A stretch of 64,000 nt of DNA. Origin: JABMQB01 sp963677475. GTDB lineage: Bacteria; Bacteroidota; Bacteroidia; Bacteroidales; Prolixibacteraceae. The notes beneath the pieces were generated by a model that did no database searches, was not told the DNA's origin, and saw only the letters and a list, made by a program, of their open reading frames with translations. This document shows, piece after piece, positions 1-9,207 of this stretch. Numbering within the stretch: the stretch's first letter is position 1; each line of letters opens with the position of its first letter. Position numbers and translations under genes: made by a program. The stretch spans positions 558,001 to 622,000 of the forward strand of contig CAXXQD010000022.1 in NCBI GenBank assembly GCA_963677475.2, given 5' to 3'.

Positions 1-994
1 CTATCCGGTGTACATAATCTTCAGCATCCGAAGGAACATCGAAGTTTATTACCAGATTAATATCTTTAATGTCAATTCCCCTGCTTAGCACATCGGTGGC
101 GACCAGAATCCTGGTTTGTTTCGATCGAAAATTTAAGAGAACCTCTTCACGCTCGGTTTGTTCCAGGTCGGAAGAAATTCCGGCAACATTGTATTTGTTT
201 TTCTTTAGTGAGCGTACAATATCGGTGACCTTTTTTTTGGTAGAACTAAAAATCAGGATACTCTGATAGTCTTTTTGGTCAGACAGTAGGCTATTGATCA
301 GGTCTATTTTTTTATTGTCGTATGTTAAGTAAGCTGCTTGCAACACACCTTCGGCTGGTTTCGAAATTGCAATACTTATTTCAAATGGGTTAACCAGGAT
401 TTTCGATGCAAACGCCTTTATTTTCGGAGGCATGGTTGCGCTAAACATCAGGTTTTGCCGTTTTTTTGGCAGGTATGAAATAATCTTCATTATATCATCG
501 TGAAAACCAATATCCAACATGCGGTCTGCCTCATCCAGAATTAAATGTTCTACTTTATCAAATTTTACGTAGCCCATATTTAAATGTGAAATAAGCTTCC
601 CTGGTGTGGCAACAATAATATCAGCACCTTGGGTAAGTGCCTTTTTTTGTTGTCCCCAGTCATCGCCATCGCCCCCACCGTAAATTGAAATAGAAGTAAT
701 GTCGAGTGGGTAAGCAATTCCCTGGATTTGTTGATCAATCTGAATGGCAAGTTCCCTGGTTGGTACAATTATCAAGGTGTTTGTTTCATGAGATTTTTTA
801 TTATGCAGAAATTCAAGTACAGGGACTAAAAAAGCTGCAGTTTTACCCGTTCCGGTTTGTGCGCATGCAATCAGGTCATCACCATTTAATATGCTTGGTA
901 TGGCCTGCTCCTGAATGGGTGTTGCATTTTCGAAACCCATATAATAAAGGGCATCAAGCAATTCATCACTAATATCAAAGTCGTCAAATCTCAT
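1..994 (-). CDS. DEAD/DEAH-box RNA helicase, 3' end cut by window edge
   Basis: ATP-dependent RNA helicase of superfamily 2. The minus-strand frame from the ATG at 994 stays open to the window edge (about 331 codons). It shows a Q motif near residue 28, Walker A AQTGTGKT at about 45-52, DEAD near residue 153, SAT near 181 and the start of the second RecA lobe with an RGID-type motif near 303. The C-terminus, including any basic tail, lies outside the window, so the subfamily (RhlE/DbpA-like) cannot be settled. The N-terminus has the short lead of RhlE-type proteins. Its start faces the end of the downstream minus-strand radical SAM gene. Confidence 0.93.
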   Translation of the reverse strand, partial: MRFDDFDISDELLDALYYMGFENATPIQEQAIPSILNGDDLIACAQTGTGKTAAFLVPVLEFLHNKKSHETNTLIIVPTRELAIQIDQQIQGIAYPLDITSISIYGGGDGDDWGQQKKALTQGADIIVATPGKLISHLNMGYVKFDKVEHLILDEADRMLDIGFHDDIMKIISYLPKKRQNLMFSATMPPKIKAFASKILVNPFEISIAISKPAEGVLQAAYLTYDNKKIDLINSLLSDQKDYQSILIFSSTKKKVTDIVRSLKKNKYNVAGISSDLEQTEREEVLLNFRSKQTRILVATDVLSRGIDIKDINLVINFDVPSDAEDYVHRI

Positions 995-1139
995 AGATTG
1001 GTATTGGAATTAAAACAAACATCTATGGAGTTAAAAAGGGATTCCCTTTCTAATTGTTCACAAGAAGTTTAAAATACAGCGCAAAGATATGTATATTATT
1101 CACATGTATTGTGTTCGGGTTGTTTGTGTTATAAACAAA

Positions 1140-2141
1140 TTAACTGACAATGGATACTTGGCTTTTGCAATAGAGGCATTTGTCCTGCTCTATGCCAATG
1201 ATTTCTGTGTTATAAGCTGTTCTCCGGATTAATAATTTGCCACAATTTGTGCAGTAGGTGCTTGATTTAAATGTGTCGTTTACATTTCCCAGATAAACAT
1301 AGTTCAGATCGTTTTTCGCAATTTCATAAAATTGGTCTAGCAATTCGAGTGGAGTGGGCGGATTGGTTAATTTATATGTTGGGAAATAGCGTGAAATATG
1401 CAGAGGAATGTTTTTTCCCAGATTGGAAGCAATCCATTTTACCATCTTTTCAAATTCATTTTTATTCGAATTAAGGTCCGTAATTACAAGATTTGTAACT
1501 TCGAGATGTTTTCCTGAATTCACAATTTCTTCTAAAGTTTGTAATACAGGATTAAGCTTGCCTTTAGCATGTTTTTTATAAAATTTATTTGAAAATGCTT
1601 TTAAATCAATATTGAAGGCATCAATGAAGGGGAGTAGTTTTTTTAATGGTTTAGGGAGGATATAACCATTGCTGACTATTACATTTTTAAGCCCATTGGC
1701 ATGGTTTTCCCTGGCAGTATCTGATAAAAACTCATAAAATACGATTGGTTCATTGTAGGTATATGCAATTCCAATGTTTCCGTCAATGTTTTTCGCATAA
1801 TCGGTTATTTCCTTACTGCTAAATGTATCAGTGACCCTGATTTTATCGGGATGGCATTGAGATATGGAATGGTTTTGACAAAAGCTGCAATTAAAATTAC
1901 AACCAATAGTCCCGATGGATAAAATTTGCATTCCGGGATGAAAATGGTACAGGGGTTTCTTTTCTATTGGATCAAGGTGTTTTGCAATTAGCTTCCCATA
2001 AACAGATGAGTAGAGAATTCCGTTTTGGTTGGTTCTCACTTTACAAATACCATATTGCCCGTTTTGAATAATACATTGATGAGGGCAAAGGCAACATTGA
2101 ACCGACCCTTCGATTTTTGAATAAAATTGCGCTTCATGCAT
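1140..2141 (-). CDS. amrS: AmmeMemoRadiSam-type radical SAM enzyme (AmrS-like)
   Basis: Radical SAM enzyme of 333 aa. The [4Fe-4S]/SAM motif CNFNCSFC has Cys81, Cys85 and Cys88. A Cys-rich N-terminal patch (CCLCPHQC, 16-23) and a C-terminal zinc-ribbon-like pair (CTNC, CLYC) match the pyruvate-formate-lyase-activase-like AmmeMemoRadiSam radical SAM family. The system's usual partners, the AMMECR1 and Memo proteins, are not in the window, so here it is solitary. The substrate is unknown for the family. Two -7 promoter matches lie just upstream at 2146-2161, giving a very short leader. Family assignment is firm; function is not. Confidence 0.85.
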   Translation of the reverse strand: MHEAQFYSKIEGSVQCCLCPHQCIIQNGQYGICKVRTNQNGILYSSVYGKLIAKHLDPIEKKPLYHFHPGMQILSIGTIGCNFNCSFCQNHSISQCHPDKIRVTDTFSSKEITDYAKNIDGNIGIAYTYNEPIVFYEFLSDTARENHANGLKNVIVSNGYILPKPLKKLLPFIDAFNIDLKAFSNKFYKKHAKGKLNPVLQTLEEIVNSGKHLEVTNLVITDLNSNKNEFEKMVKWIASNLGKNIPLHISRYFPTYKLTNPPTPLELLDQFYEIAKNDLNYVYLGNVNDTFKSSTYCTNCGKLLIRRTAYNTEIIGIEQDKCLYCKSQVSIVS

Positions 2142-2145
2142 AAAT

Positions 2146-2161
2146 CAAATTTACAAAAATA
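2146..2161 (-). promoter_or_regulatory. Bacteroidetes-type -7 elements upstream of the amrS-like gene
   Basis: Read on the minus strand, 2146-2153 is TAAATTTG and 2154-2161 is TATTTTTG; both fit the Bacteroidetes -7 consensus TAnnTTTG. A TTG at 2177-2179 lies 23 bases upstream of the first one, within the usual -33 spacing range. Start codon at 2141, so the leader would be nearly absent. Confidence 0.45.
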
Positions 2162-2254
2162 GGGAACAATACGAGGCAATACACTACCACAGATTGTTGC
2201 GGGGGCAGGTTCAAACGCGAATGAAAGGGAATAGTTTTTTTCCTTGTAAATGCC

Positions 2255-2719
2255 TTAAATAAAATGATAAAGGAACGTAATGATGGTATCGTAAGCTGGT
2301 TTTTTACTTCCTTCTATTTCCATTTTTATTTTCATTTGCACTTTGGTTATTCCCCTGAGGTTGTTGATTGAATGCAGCCAAACCCTTGCGCGTACACGGC
2401 TATTAACAATTACAGGTTCGCTAAAACGCAGGCTTTCGATCCCATAATTAACCAACAGTTTTACGTTCCTAACTTCGGCAAGGTTGTTCCATAAATAGGG
2501 TAAAAGCGATAACGATAGATAGCCGTGGGCAATGGTATTTTTAAAAGGCGATTCGGTTTTTGCCCTTTCGGGATCGGTATGTATCCATTGATGATCATGA
2601 GTTGATTCTGCAAATTTGTTAATTTGCTCCTGAGTGACGGTAACATAATCAGATACCCCAATTTCTTTTCCTAAATACGCTGCAAATTCATCGTGACTAC
2701 TAATAACTATCTTACCCAT
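2255..2719 (-). CDS. MaoC-like hotdog dehydratase
   Basis: A 154-aa single-hotdog enzyme of the MaoC/(R)-specific enoyl-CoA hydratase family. The hydratase signature is visible: Asp42 and His47 within STHDHQWIH (39-47), and IAHG at 63-66. Members hydrate trans-2-enoyl-CoA to (R)-3-hydroxyacyl-CoA or act on related acyl-thioesters. The length is that of single-domain bacterial MaoC proteins. It stands alone between the amrS-like gene and hydF, with more than 100 nt on either side, so its context does not reveal the substrate. Confidence 0.85.
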   Translation of the reverse strand: MGKIVISSHDEFAAYLGKEIGVSDYVTVTQEQINKFAESTHDHQWIHTDPERAKTESPFKNTIAHGYLSLSLLPYLWNNLAEVRNVKLLVNYGIESLRFSEPVIVNSRVRARVWLHSINNLRGITKVQMKIKMEIEGSKKPAYDTIITFLYHFI

Positions 2720-2937
2720 TTTCTACAACTGGTTTTTAAGGTTTTTTTATAAAAAATATTGAAGCTGTTGGGAATCACATTTTCAATACTTGCTAATGAA
2801 TGTTGAAAAATAATAGAAATGTCTAATAAAATTGAGGATTAAATTTCAAAAATGAATTTTATTAATGATTTGGGTACAATTTTTTAGGGGCTTTGTTAAT
2901 TTTTAAATTAATTTATTCAATTGTTCAAATTTGCCCT

Positions 2938-4161
2938 TTATTTCTTTTGCCGATAAACTTCCAAAGCTGCCGGGAAAGGTTGTAACGCCCTTTCAAAAAT
3001 ACCAAGTGAGAATGCAATGGTTAGCCCATAGTTTGTAATTGGTACCCCTGCTTGTTTCGCTTTCATAATCCTACTCAGCATTTCACGCCTATTCCACATG
3101 CATGCACCACAATGGATTATGATCTTATAATCTGAAACATTTTCAGGGAAATCGTGCCCGCGGGTACTGTCAATTTGAAGTTTTCCTCCGACATATTGTG
3201 TAAGCCAACGTGGGATTTTTACCGTACCGATATCTTCTCCAATGGGGTGGTGCGAGCATGATTCGGCTATCAATACTTTGTCTCCTGCCTTTAGGTTGGC
3301 GATGGTCATAGCTCCTTTGACCATTTCGGTCAGATCTCCTTGATAACGTGCAAATAAAATTGAAAACGATGTAATAGGAATTTTCGGAGGGGTATCAGCC
3401 GCAACTTTTAAAAACGCCTGTGAGTCGGTTACTACCAACTTGGGTGGAACGTTTAACCTGCTTAATGCAGCCCTTAGTTCCCTTTCTTTTACAACAATAC
3501 TAAACGAATCGTTGTCCAGTAAATCCCGGATACTTTGTACCTGTGGTAATATTAACCTGCCTTTTGGTGCTTCTTTATCGATCGGGATAACCAAAATGGC
3601 GGCTTCACCTGGTCCTACCAAATCGGCAAGGATACTTGGGCGATTAATGAAATCAACGGGTGCCGACTTCAGTAACAATTGTCGTAGTTCAAGTATTCCG
3701 CTTTTATTTATGGCGGATGTGTTTACATATTTAAGTTTTACAGCATTTAGCTTTTCTGCTATTTCTGTTTTCTCCTTAATAATATCTACTTTGTTGAAAA
3801 CAACGATAAAAGGGATATCGCGTGTTTTAAATTCTGCACTTATTTCTTCTTCAAAGTCCCCCCAATCTTCATAGTTGGAAACAATTACCCCAAGGTCGGT
3901 CCGGTCGAATACAGCTTTGGTTTTTGTTACCCTTTGCGCTCCAAGTTGCCCGGTGTCATCAATTCCGGCAGTATCAATAAACAAAACAGGGCCGAGGGGC
4001 AATAATTCCATTGGTTTTTCTACCGGGTCGGTAGTAGTTCCGGCGACTTGAGAAACGATTGAAACATCTTGCTGGGTAAGTGCATTTAGCAGGCTTGATT
4101 TTCCTGCATTCCTTCTTCCGAAAATACCTATGTGCAAACGAAATGATTTGGGCGACCTCAT
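2938..4161 (-). CDS. hydF: [FeFe]-hydrogenase maturation GTPase HydF
   Basis: Scaffold GTPase on which the 2Fe subcluster of the [FeFe]-hydrogenase H-cluster is assembled before transfer to HydA. 407 aa, normal length. N-terminal Era/TrmE-like G domain: Walker A GRRNAGKS (15-22), DTAG (63-66), NKVD near 122. C-terminal iron-sulfur ligands follow the CxH...HCxxC pattern: Cys303-x-His305 and His350-Cys351-x2-Cys354. It is separated by about 9.4 kb from hydG and 13 kb from hydE, so the maturase genes are dispersed within the window. No hydA is present here. Confidence 0.97.
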   Translation of the reverse strand: MRSPKSFRLHIGIFGRRNAGKSSLLNALTQQDVSIVSQVAGTTTDPVEKPMELLPLGPVLFIDTAGIDDTGQLGAQRVTKTKAVFDRTDLGVIVSNYEDWGDFEEEISAEFKTRDIPFIVVFNKVDIIKEKTEIAEKLNAVKLKYVNTSAINKSGILELRQLLLKSAPVDFINRPSILADLVGPGEAAILVIPIDKEAPKGRLILPQVQSIRDLLDNDSFSIVVKERELRAALSRLNVPPKLVVTDSQAFLKVAADTPPKIPITSFSILFARYQGDLTEMVKGAMTIANLKAGDKVLIAESCSHHPIGEDIGTVKIPRWLTQYVGGKLQIDSTRGHDFPENVSDYKIIIHCGACMWNRREMLSRIMKAKQAGVPITNYGLTIAFSLGIFERALQPFPAALEVYRQKK

Positions 4162-4217
4162 TCTATCTCTTGTTGTGAATTTGAGATGGCAAGATAAGGA
4201 AAATAAAGGTTTTGTGT

Positions 4218-4934
4218 CTAATACGCAAACTGTCTTTTCTTTATTTTCTCCTTTTTCTTTGCTTCCTTCAATGCACGACGATTTTTTGTATTGCGGGTGT
4301 TTATGTTCTTGTATTTTCGCAAATATTTATATAACATTGGGATACTATCAAATCGCATTCCTTTAAGCCCGATTAAAGTACCATCATCTCTTGTTTCATA
4401 GTTCATTTCCCAACTGGACTTGTCGTAAAAGAATTCGACACGCTGTGGATTATCTACCTGGATATTCCTTGGATTATCAGGGAAATTAGATTTATTACAA
4501 ATAAAAAGTTGGCAATTCCTTGATAAAGATGAAAGTTTATCTAACGTTGGATATTTTTTATCCAGAAAATGAATTTCTCCATCCCTGTAATCAACAATAG
4601 TTCCTCCCTCTCTTAAAAGTATAATAGTTCCAAGTTTTAGCTCGTCCATGCCGCGTAAGATCTTTGTTATTTCTATTTGAACTGAGGAGTAAATCATTGA
4701 TTTATACGCATTATAGTAACCTTCTACTGCATACTTTTTATTTAAAACTCGTCCTTCAAAAATATAATCAGCATTTTTTAACATATCGTCTCTTTTGATA
4801 TCAATATCCTTAACAACAGAGGGAGCGTGATATTTCTGATTATTATGTGGCTGTCCATATTTTTGTGAATATATGGTTTGCGTTATAAAAATAAAGTACA
4901 AAAACCATCCAATAAACTTAATGTTCTTATTCAT
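4218..4934 (-). CDS. Secreted protein of unknown function
   Basis: About 238 aa. I start it at the ATG at 4934 rather than the TTG at 4943. The N-terminus has a lysine then a hydrophobic run ending in IYSQ, a typical Bacteroidetes signal peptide. The middle part is beta-rich (VQIEITKILRG, GTIILLREGG), like domains that ferry outer-surface proteins, but I recognise no family. The C-terminal 25 residues are very basic (about 14 Lys/Arg). The gene sits directly downstream of a decayed type IX sorting-signal fragment (4952-5030) and may itself have arrived with that duplication. Confidence 0.6.
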   Translation of the reverse strand: MNKNIKFIGWFLYFIFITQTIYSQKYGQPHNNQKYHAPSVVKDIDIKRDDMLKNADYIFEGRVLNKKYAVEGYYNAYKSMIYSSVQIEITKILRGMDELKLGTIILLREGGTIVDYRDGEIHFLDKKYPTLDKLSSLSRNCQLFICNKSNFPDNPRNIQVDNPQRVEFFYDKSSWEMNYETRDDGTLIGLKGMRFDSIPMLYKYLRKYKNINTRNTKNRRALKEAKKKEKIKKRQFAY

Positions 4935-4951
4935 ATCCTTCAATTTGATTT

Positions 4952-5030
4952 CTATTTCGTTAGAATCATTCTTTTTGTATCAATTTCCCTTCCATCAATT
5001 GCTAAAGGAATATAGATACATTCTTGCTTT
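4952..5030 (-). pseudogene. Decayed copy of a type IX sorting-signal C-terminus
   Basis: The minus-strand frame ends in IDGREIDTKRMILTK followed by TAG, identical over 15 residues to the C-terminus of the S74/T9SS gene at 8233-9207. Nucleotides 4955-5027 and 8236-8300 match closely, with small indels just upstream of the shared block, and an in-frame stop cuts the frame further upstream. This is the 3' end of a lost paralogue. Confidence 0.7.
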
Positions 5031-5276
5031 CATGCCATATTGATTTATTCCTATCCCCCTATGCTCCATAAAGGAGTCTATTAAATTTAATTGTTTTAGG
5101 TGAATTGTAAGCTTCCCTAAAATGAAATAAATTTCAAAATGCAGCGTAGAAAATCCAGAATTGCATTTGAAAAAATATTAAACTAAAATTAGGAGAAGAT
5201 ATATCTTTTGATTTATCTTAATAGTATGTCATGAATTTCTGATGTTTAAATATTTTGAATCTGGATAAAATAGGGC
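5031..5276. other. AT-rich non-coding stretch
   Basis: No open frame of note. The first 30-40 bases may continue the degraded duplicate that ends at 4952; beyond that I see nothing but AT-rich spacer before the hairpin at 5277. Confidence 0.5.
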
Positions 5277-5313
5277 AAATTGATTGGGTGACTGTAAGCC
5301 ACCCAATCAATTT
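5277..5313. terminator. Strong hairpin downstream of the subtilase operon
   Basis: A perfect 14-bp inverted repeat: 5277-5290 (AAATTGATTGGGTG) pairs with 5300-5313 around a 9-base loop. It lies 115 bases past the end of the minus-strand three-gene operon. There is no clean U-tract on either strand, so it is a terminator or a transcript-end stabiliser. Confidence 0.55.
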
Positions 5314-5427
5314 CAAAAAAAAACTTTTGTGTTTTGGACTTGAAGATCAGGTCTTTACATTTTAGTTAAATCATATCTTGAATCCAAAATACGTTTTAAA
5401 AATACTCTCGATAATCAAATTAAGACT

Positions 5428-6027
5428 TTATAATTCGAATTGTACACCTATCCCAATCTTCCAAATTTTAATGTTTTCAGGAATATTTATGTAGTTTGTG
5501 GGAACACTAATATTCGTATTTATCCCTTGCTGTTTTAATATTGCACAATATCTTAAATTTGCATTTAAACTTATTCTAGGACGAATTGGAATTAAAATGT
5601 TCATTCCACCTCCAATTAATAATCCATTCCCATTTTCTTTTTTAGTTTCTATTTCATTAAGCTGATTGCTGTAAAATGCATAACCTACTTGTACCTCAGG
5701 TAATATGGTCATACTTTTTCCTATAGAAATAGTATACATGGAAAGAATAGAAGCATTAAAAACCTCATTGTCAAACGTGAAAATATTTGTTCTTGGATTG
5801 ACATCATTTTTTAAGTACCCAATTTCTATTCCGGCAAAAGAGTTCTTAGCTAACTTCTTCAACATGGAAGCATCTAATGAGTAACTAAATGATTCCCAAT
5901 TAGCACTTTCAATTATTGGAAGACCTGTTTTAATAGAAAATATAAAATCCTTTTGACTTTTAGCTTTCAGGCAAAAAGAAAAATTTAAAAGAATTATCAA
6001 ACTGAATTTTAAAGCAATCTGTTTCAT
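5428..6027 (-). CDS. Outer-membrane beta-barrel protein, third gene of subtilase operon
   Basis: About 199 aa. The ATG at 6027 begins a clean signal peptide (MKQIALKFSLIILLNFSFC...KAKSQ), so I prefer it to the longer frame from 6084. The mature part shows alternating hydrophobic and polar strands, glycine turns, repeated porin-like segments (ILPEVQVGYAFYS, NGLLIGGGMNILIP) and ends in a hydrophobic residue pattern (GIGVQFEL) typical of outer-membrane barrels. The family is not recognised beyond that. It follows the subtilase gene by 58 nt and is very likely cotranscribed with it. Confidence 0.65.
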   Translation of the reverse strand: MKQIALKFSLIILLNFSFCLKAKSQKDFIFSIKTGLPIIESANWESFSYSLDASMLKKLAKNSFAGIEIGYLKNDVNPRTNIFTFDNEVFNASILSMYTISIGKSMTILPEVQVGYAFYSNQLNEIETKKENGNGLLIGGGMNILIPIRPRISLNANLRYCAILKQQGINTNISVPTNYINIPENIKIWKIGIGVQFEL

Positions 6028-6085
6028 TTTAAAGTGTATTAATAATTGAAAGGGAAATGTTAAACATAATAAAAATAATTGCAAT

Positions 6086-8230
6086 TTATTGAGAGGGAGT
6101 ACAGATTACATCTTGGGCTTTGTTAAAAGTTTCTGCATAGAAATAACCACCTAATTTGACCTCAAAACCAGAAGTGAGAGTTATTGAATTTGTTGCTTTT
6201 ATTTCAATTGTTTCACCATTATTTACTAATCCATTATATGTTAAATCATTTGAATACCCTACTGATGATGGAGGTTCTGTAATAAAATACTTTGTTGTAC
6301 AAAAAATAGAAGGATCATAAGGAACCCATTTATTGATGGACTGACCATTAGAATTTATATTAACATAGTAAAAGAACGTTGAGACTGTCAAATTACTGCC
6401 ATTTTCTACAGTATTTACCAAATATTCACCATTATTGTATGGTTGTGAACCAGATAAACCATCACCAATATATAATAGTGGTTTACTATTTGGCACAGTA
6501 ATTTCAGCTTTGTAAACATCACACCAATATGTTCCAGAAGAAATTCCACAGCCAGGACTTTGGGTAAAAATCATTTGTGTATTATCTGACACTTTCGAAA
6601 ATGGTAAACTTCCACTTTCCCAATAAAGGTGTTGATTTAATGTATTTGTTGCTTCAATCAATGCACTAAATATGTTAAGTTTTCCATAACCATATGTGTC
6701 ATCTTTTCCTGATGCACCTAAATCTGTAGCAGTACTAAATAGTATATTCTCAACTTCTAATCTAGTGAGATTTGGATTAATTGATAATATTAAAGCAGCA
6801 GCACCACTAACTTGAGGGCATGCAGCAGATGTGCCGGAAAAATTATCATTATAATTAGTAGATGTAAATCCATTGCTGCCAGTTCTATCAATTGTTCTTA
6901 TAGTCCCTGCACACGTTCCACTCCATGATGAACAAGCTACATCACCGCCATATGCCACTAAATCTTGATTTGGACCAATATTAGTATACCTTTTATCTTG
7001 TTTAAGTGAATAAGTAGCTTCTGCTGGCAAATCATATTTATTAAGCGCTCCTACTGCAATCGCGTTCTTTGCATAATCACTTACTTCGTTTAGACTATTA
7101 TTCCCTGAGGCGAATACAACAATTGAACCTAAGCCATTTCTCCCCAAGGTTTGGGCATTTGATATTGCCTCTAAATAAAGCACGTTGCCTGAAGCCCCAA
7201 CGCTAGGTCCCCAAGAATTTGATAAGACATCTGCATTTCCACCATTAGGTTCCCATGCCCAATTCATAGCATCAAACCATTCTAATTCATCTTGCGTTGA
7301 ATTATCAAACCCTAAATTTACTGGGACAATCATAATATTAGGGGCAATTCCTCTAATATTATTAGAATGAGAAGCAGCTATTATTCCTGCACATGCTTGT
7401 CCATGATCTCCAGCTGTTGAATGTGGTCTTCCGTTAATAGGCATGCCAGGTACACTATATCCATCGAGAACTCTACTGTTTCCATTAGCATCATTTAAAT
7501 CTGGGTGGTCTTCAACCCCATCATCTAGAACAGCAACTCGGACATTTGGACTACCCATAGTTATTTGCCATCCCTCGAATGCATTTACATCATTATTAAA
7601 TGCATTACAATAGTGCTTAGTATTATGTAAATAATATTGATCTTCCCAATTATTAGTTGGTTGATTATTCATACTTCTAATGAAATTTGGTCGACACCAT
7701 TCTACTTTATGACTTTCAAAAATAGCGTTTGATGCATTTAAAATATTACTAATGTTACTTATTTCTAGAATTATTACATTATATTTCGTTGAATGATGTT
7801 TGACACCATATTTTTCAAATATATCTTTGAGATCAAATAGATTCATTCCTTGTTTTAATTTTAGTATGATGTATGGCGTTAGAAAAAGACTGTCTCCTTT
7901 ATCTGATATTAGTTTATGACTTAAATATTTGTTCGATATTTTACTTGGAGTGAAAGCGGAATCTGGTTTATTCTTAAAAAATTTTACAATATTATAAGTC
8001 CCTAACCTTTTACTGTTAAATCTTTTTACTTCCCTAACTATAGTTTTGTCAAGTTTGATAGAATCTTTTTCCAATTTTTTATAAAAAATTACAGTGGAGC
8101 TATCTGTTCTGAAGTTTGTCTTTTTTCCATTTTCCCAATAGTAATTATCTTGAGCCATTGCGTTCATATTTAGGCAATTGATAAAAGGGAAAAGGGACAG
8201 GCACATATATGTTAAAAGTAGATATTTCAT
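6086..8230 (-). CDS. S8 subtilisin-like serine peptidase, secreted
   Basis: A 714-aa secreted endopeptidase. A signal peptide (1-27) is followed by a prodomain-like region (about 100-185, fervidolysin type). The catalytic triad is Asp236 (in AVLDDG), His276 (in DHGQACAG) and Ser468 (in SGTSAACP), with oxyanion Asn near 377 in ASGNN. The C-terminal tail (from about 530) ends in ITLTSGFEVKLGG, the carbohydrate/coat-hanger-type repeat often found at the end of Bacteroidetes secreted proteins; there is no classical T9SS domain. It starts 2 nt after the stop of the S74/T9SS gene, so the two are tightly coupled. All catalytic residues are present. Confidence 0.93.
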   Translation of the reverse strand: MKYLLLTYMCLSLFPFINCLNMNAMAQDNYYWENGKKTNFRTDSSTVIFYKKLEKDSIKLDKTIVREVKRFNSKRLGTYNIVKFFKNKPDSAFTPSKISNKYLSHKLISDKGDSLFLTPYIILKLKQGMNLFDLKDIFEKYGVKHHSTKYNVIILEISNISNILNASNAIFESHKVEWCRPNFIRSMNNQPTNNWEDQYYLHNTKHYCNAFNNDVNAFEGWQITMGSPNVRVAVLDDGVEDHPDLNDANGNSRVLDGYSVPGMPINGRPHSTAGDHGQACAGIIAASHSNNIRGIAPNIMIVPVNLGFDNSTQDELEWFDAMNWAWEPNGGNADVLSNSWGPSVGASGNVLYLEAISNAQTLGRNGLGSIVVFASGNNSLNEVSDYAKNAIAVGALNKYDLPAEATYSLKQDKRYTNIGPNQDLVAYGGDVACSSWSGTCAGTIRTIDRTGSNGFTSTNYNDNFSGTSAACPQVSGAAALILSINPNLTRLEVENILFSTATDLGASGKDDTYGYGKLNIFSALIEATNTLNQHLYWESGSLPFSKVSDNTQMIFTQSPGCGISSGTYWCDVYKAEITVPNSKPLLYIGDGLSGSQPYNNGEYLVNTVENGSNLTVSTFFYYVNINSNGQSINKWVPYDPSIFCTTKYFITEPPSSVGYSNDLTYNGLVNNGETIEIKATNSITLTSGFEVKLGGYFYAETFNKAQDVICTPSQ

Positions 8231-8232
8231 AT

Positions 8233-9207
8233 TTATTTCGTTAGAATCATCCTTTTTGTATCAATTTCCCTGCCATCAATAACTAAAGAATATAGGTACA
8301 TACCAGGCTTGAGCTTATTTCCATCAATATTAACTGATTTATTTCCAGTTCCAACAATAGCTATTTGTTCAAGTTGTGTACCCTGCATGTTAAAGATATG
8401 TAACATTGATGTAATACTTCCATTAGGTATATAGCATCTAATTTCAGTTTTATTTTTAAATGGATTAGGATTATTTTGGTAAAGAATAGCTGTTTTTAAA
8501 TTGGTATTTACACCTTCGTTTTCAGAGACAGATGCACTTTTGGTCATTTTGTCGCAACAATCTGATTCAATTGATTCAATCTTAGCTGCAAGGTCTTCAA
8601 TAATGACTTGTTGTTCTTTAATGGCTTCAGCAAGAACTGGCACCAGCCTGGAATAATTAACCGAATACAGATTGCTAGTATCGTCCAAATAAACCACTTC
8701 CGGGAATATTTCCATTAAATCTTGTGCAAGAAATCCGATTTCATTTTTTCTTTTTTCTTCTAAAATCTCATTTACCCTGGAATCTTTTGATTTAAAATAT
8801 TCTTTTTTAAGATCATATTTAACCCCTTTAAGTTTTATAACTTTTTCTAATGAATTATCTAAAACTTCAATGTTTTCCTTCATTGTTTCATCCGAGGTTT
8901 CAGTTACTTCTCTGGCGATTAGATGGTCAACATAAATTATATTGAATTTTTTACTTGATGTGCCTAAACATCCCACCCAATCATCAGCTGGATGCATAGT
9001 CACAACATTCCCATAACCGCTATTGTCAAAAACGAATTGCCCCCATCCTGAACTCCAAAATCGACCGGTTCCAAACCAGTCTAGGTCATATGCAGGAGAG
9101 CTTTGGTTGATGCCAACTTGTCCGCTACTGTTCACTTTGATTTGTGAGAAACTGTTGAACGACAAGGCTAGTAAGCCTAACACGAAAATAAATGAAATTT
9201 TTTTCAT
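8233..9207 (-). CDS. Secreted S74-domain (intramolecular chaperone) protein with type IX sorting signal
   Basis: 324 aa with an N-terminal signal peptide (1-21). Residues about 104-205 form a peptidase S74 / endosialidase-type chaperone domain: the conserved SDETMKENI (Ser105-Asp106), LKGVKYDLK, and EIGFLAQDL. In tail-spike proteins this domain trimerises and then cleaves itself off at the Ser-Asp pair. A short coiled-coil segment follows (about 198-215). The last 80 residues are a type IX secretion C-terminal domain (NPNPFKNKTEIR... to MILTK). It is the first gene of a minus-strand operon with a subtilase and a barrel protein. The domain is shared with phages, but nothing else here is phage-like. 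Confidence 0.88.
   Translation of the reverse strand: MKKISFIFVLGLLALSFNSFSQIKVNSSGQVGINQSSPAYDLDWFGTGRFWSSGWGQFVFDNSGYGNVVTMHPADDWVGCLGTSSKKFNIIYVDHLIAREVTETSDETMKENIEVLDNSLEKVIKLKGVKYDLKKEYFKSKDSRVNEILEEKRKNEIGFLAQDLMEIFPEVVYLDDTSNLYSVNYSRLVPVLAEAIKEQQVIIEDLAAKIESIESDCCDKMTKSASVSENEGVNTNLKTAILYQNNPNPFKNKTEIRCYIPNGSITSMLHIFNMQGTQLEQIAIVGTGNKSVNIDGNKLKPGMYLYSLVIDGREIDTKRMILTK

Noticed and set aside
8233..9207. S74 tail-fibre domain as sign of a prophage
   Set aside because: No other phage gene is nearby; the protein has a signal peptide and a type IX sorting domain, so it is a host secreted protein.
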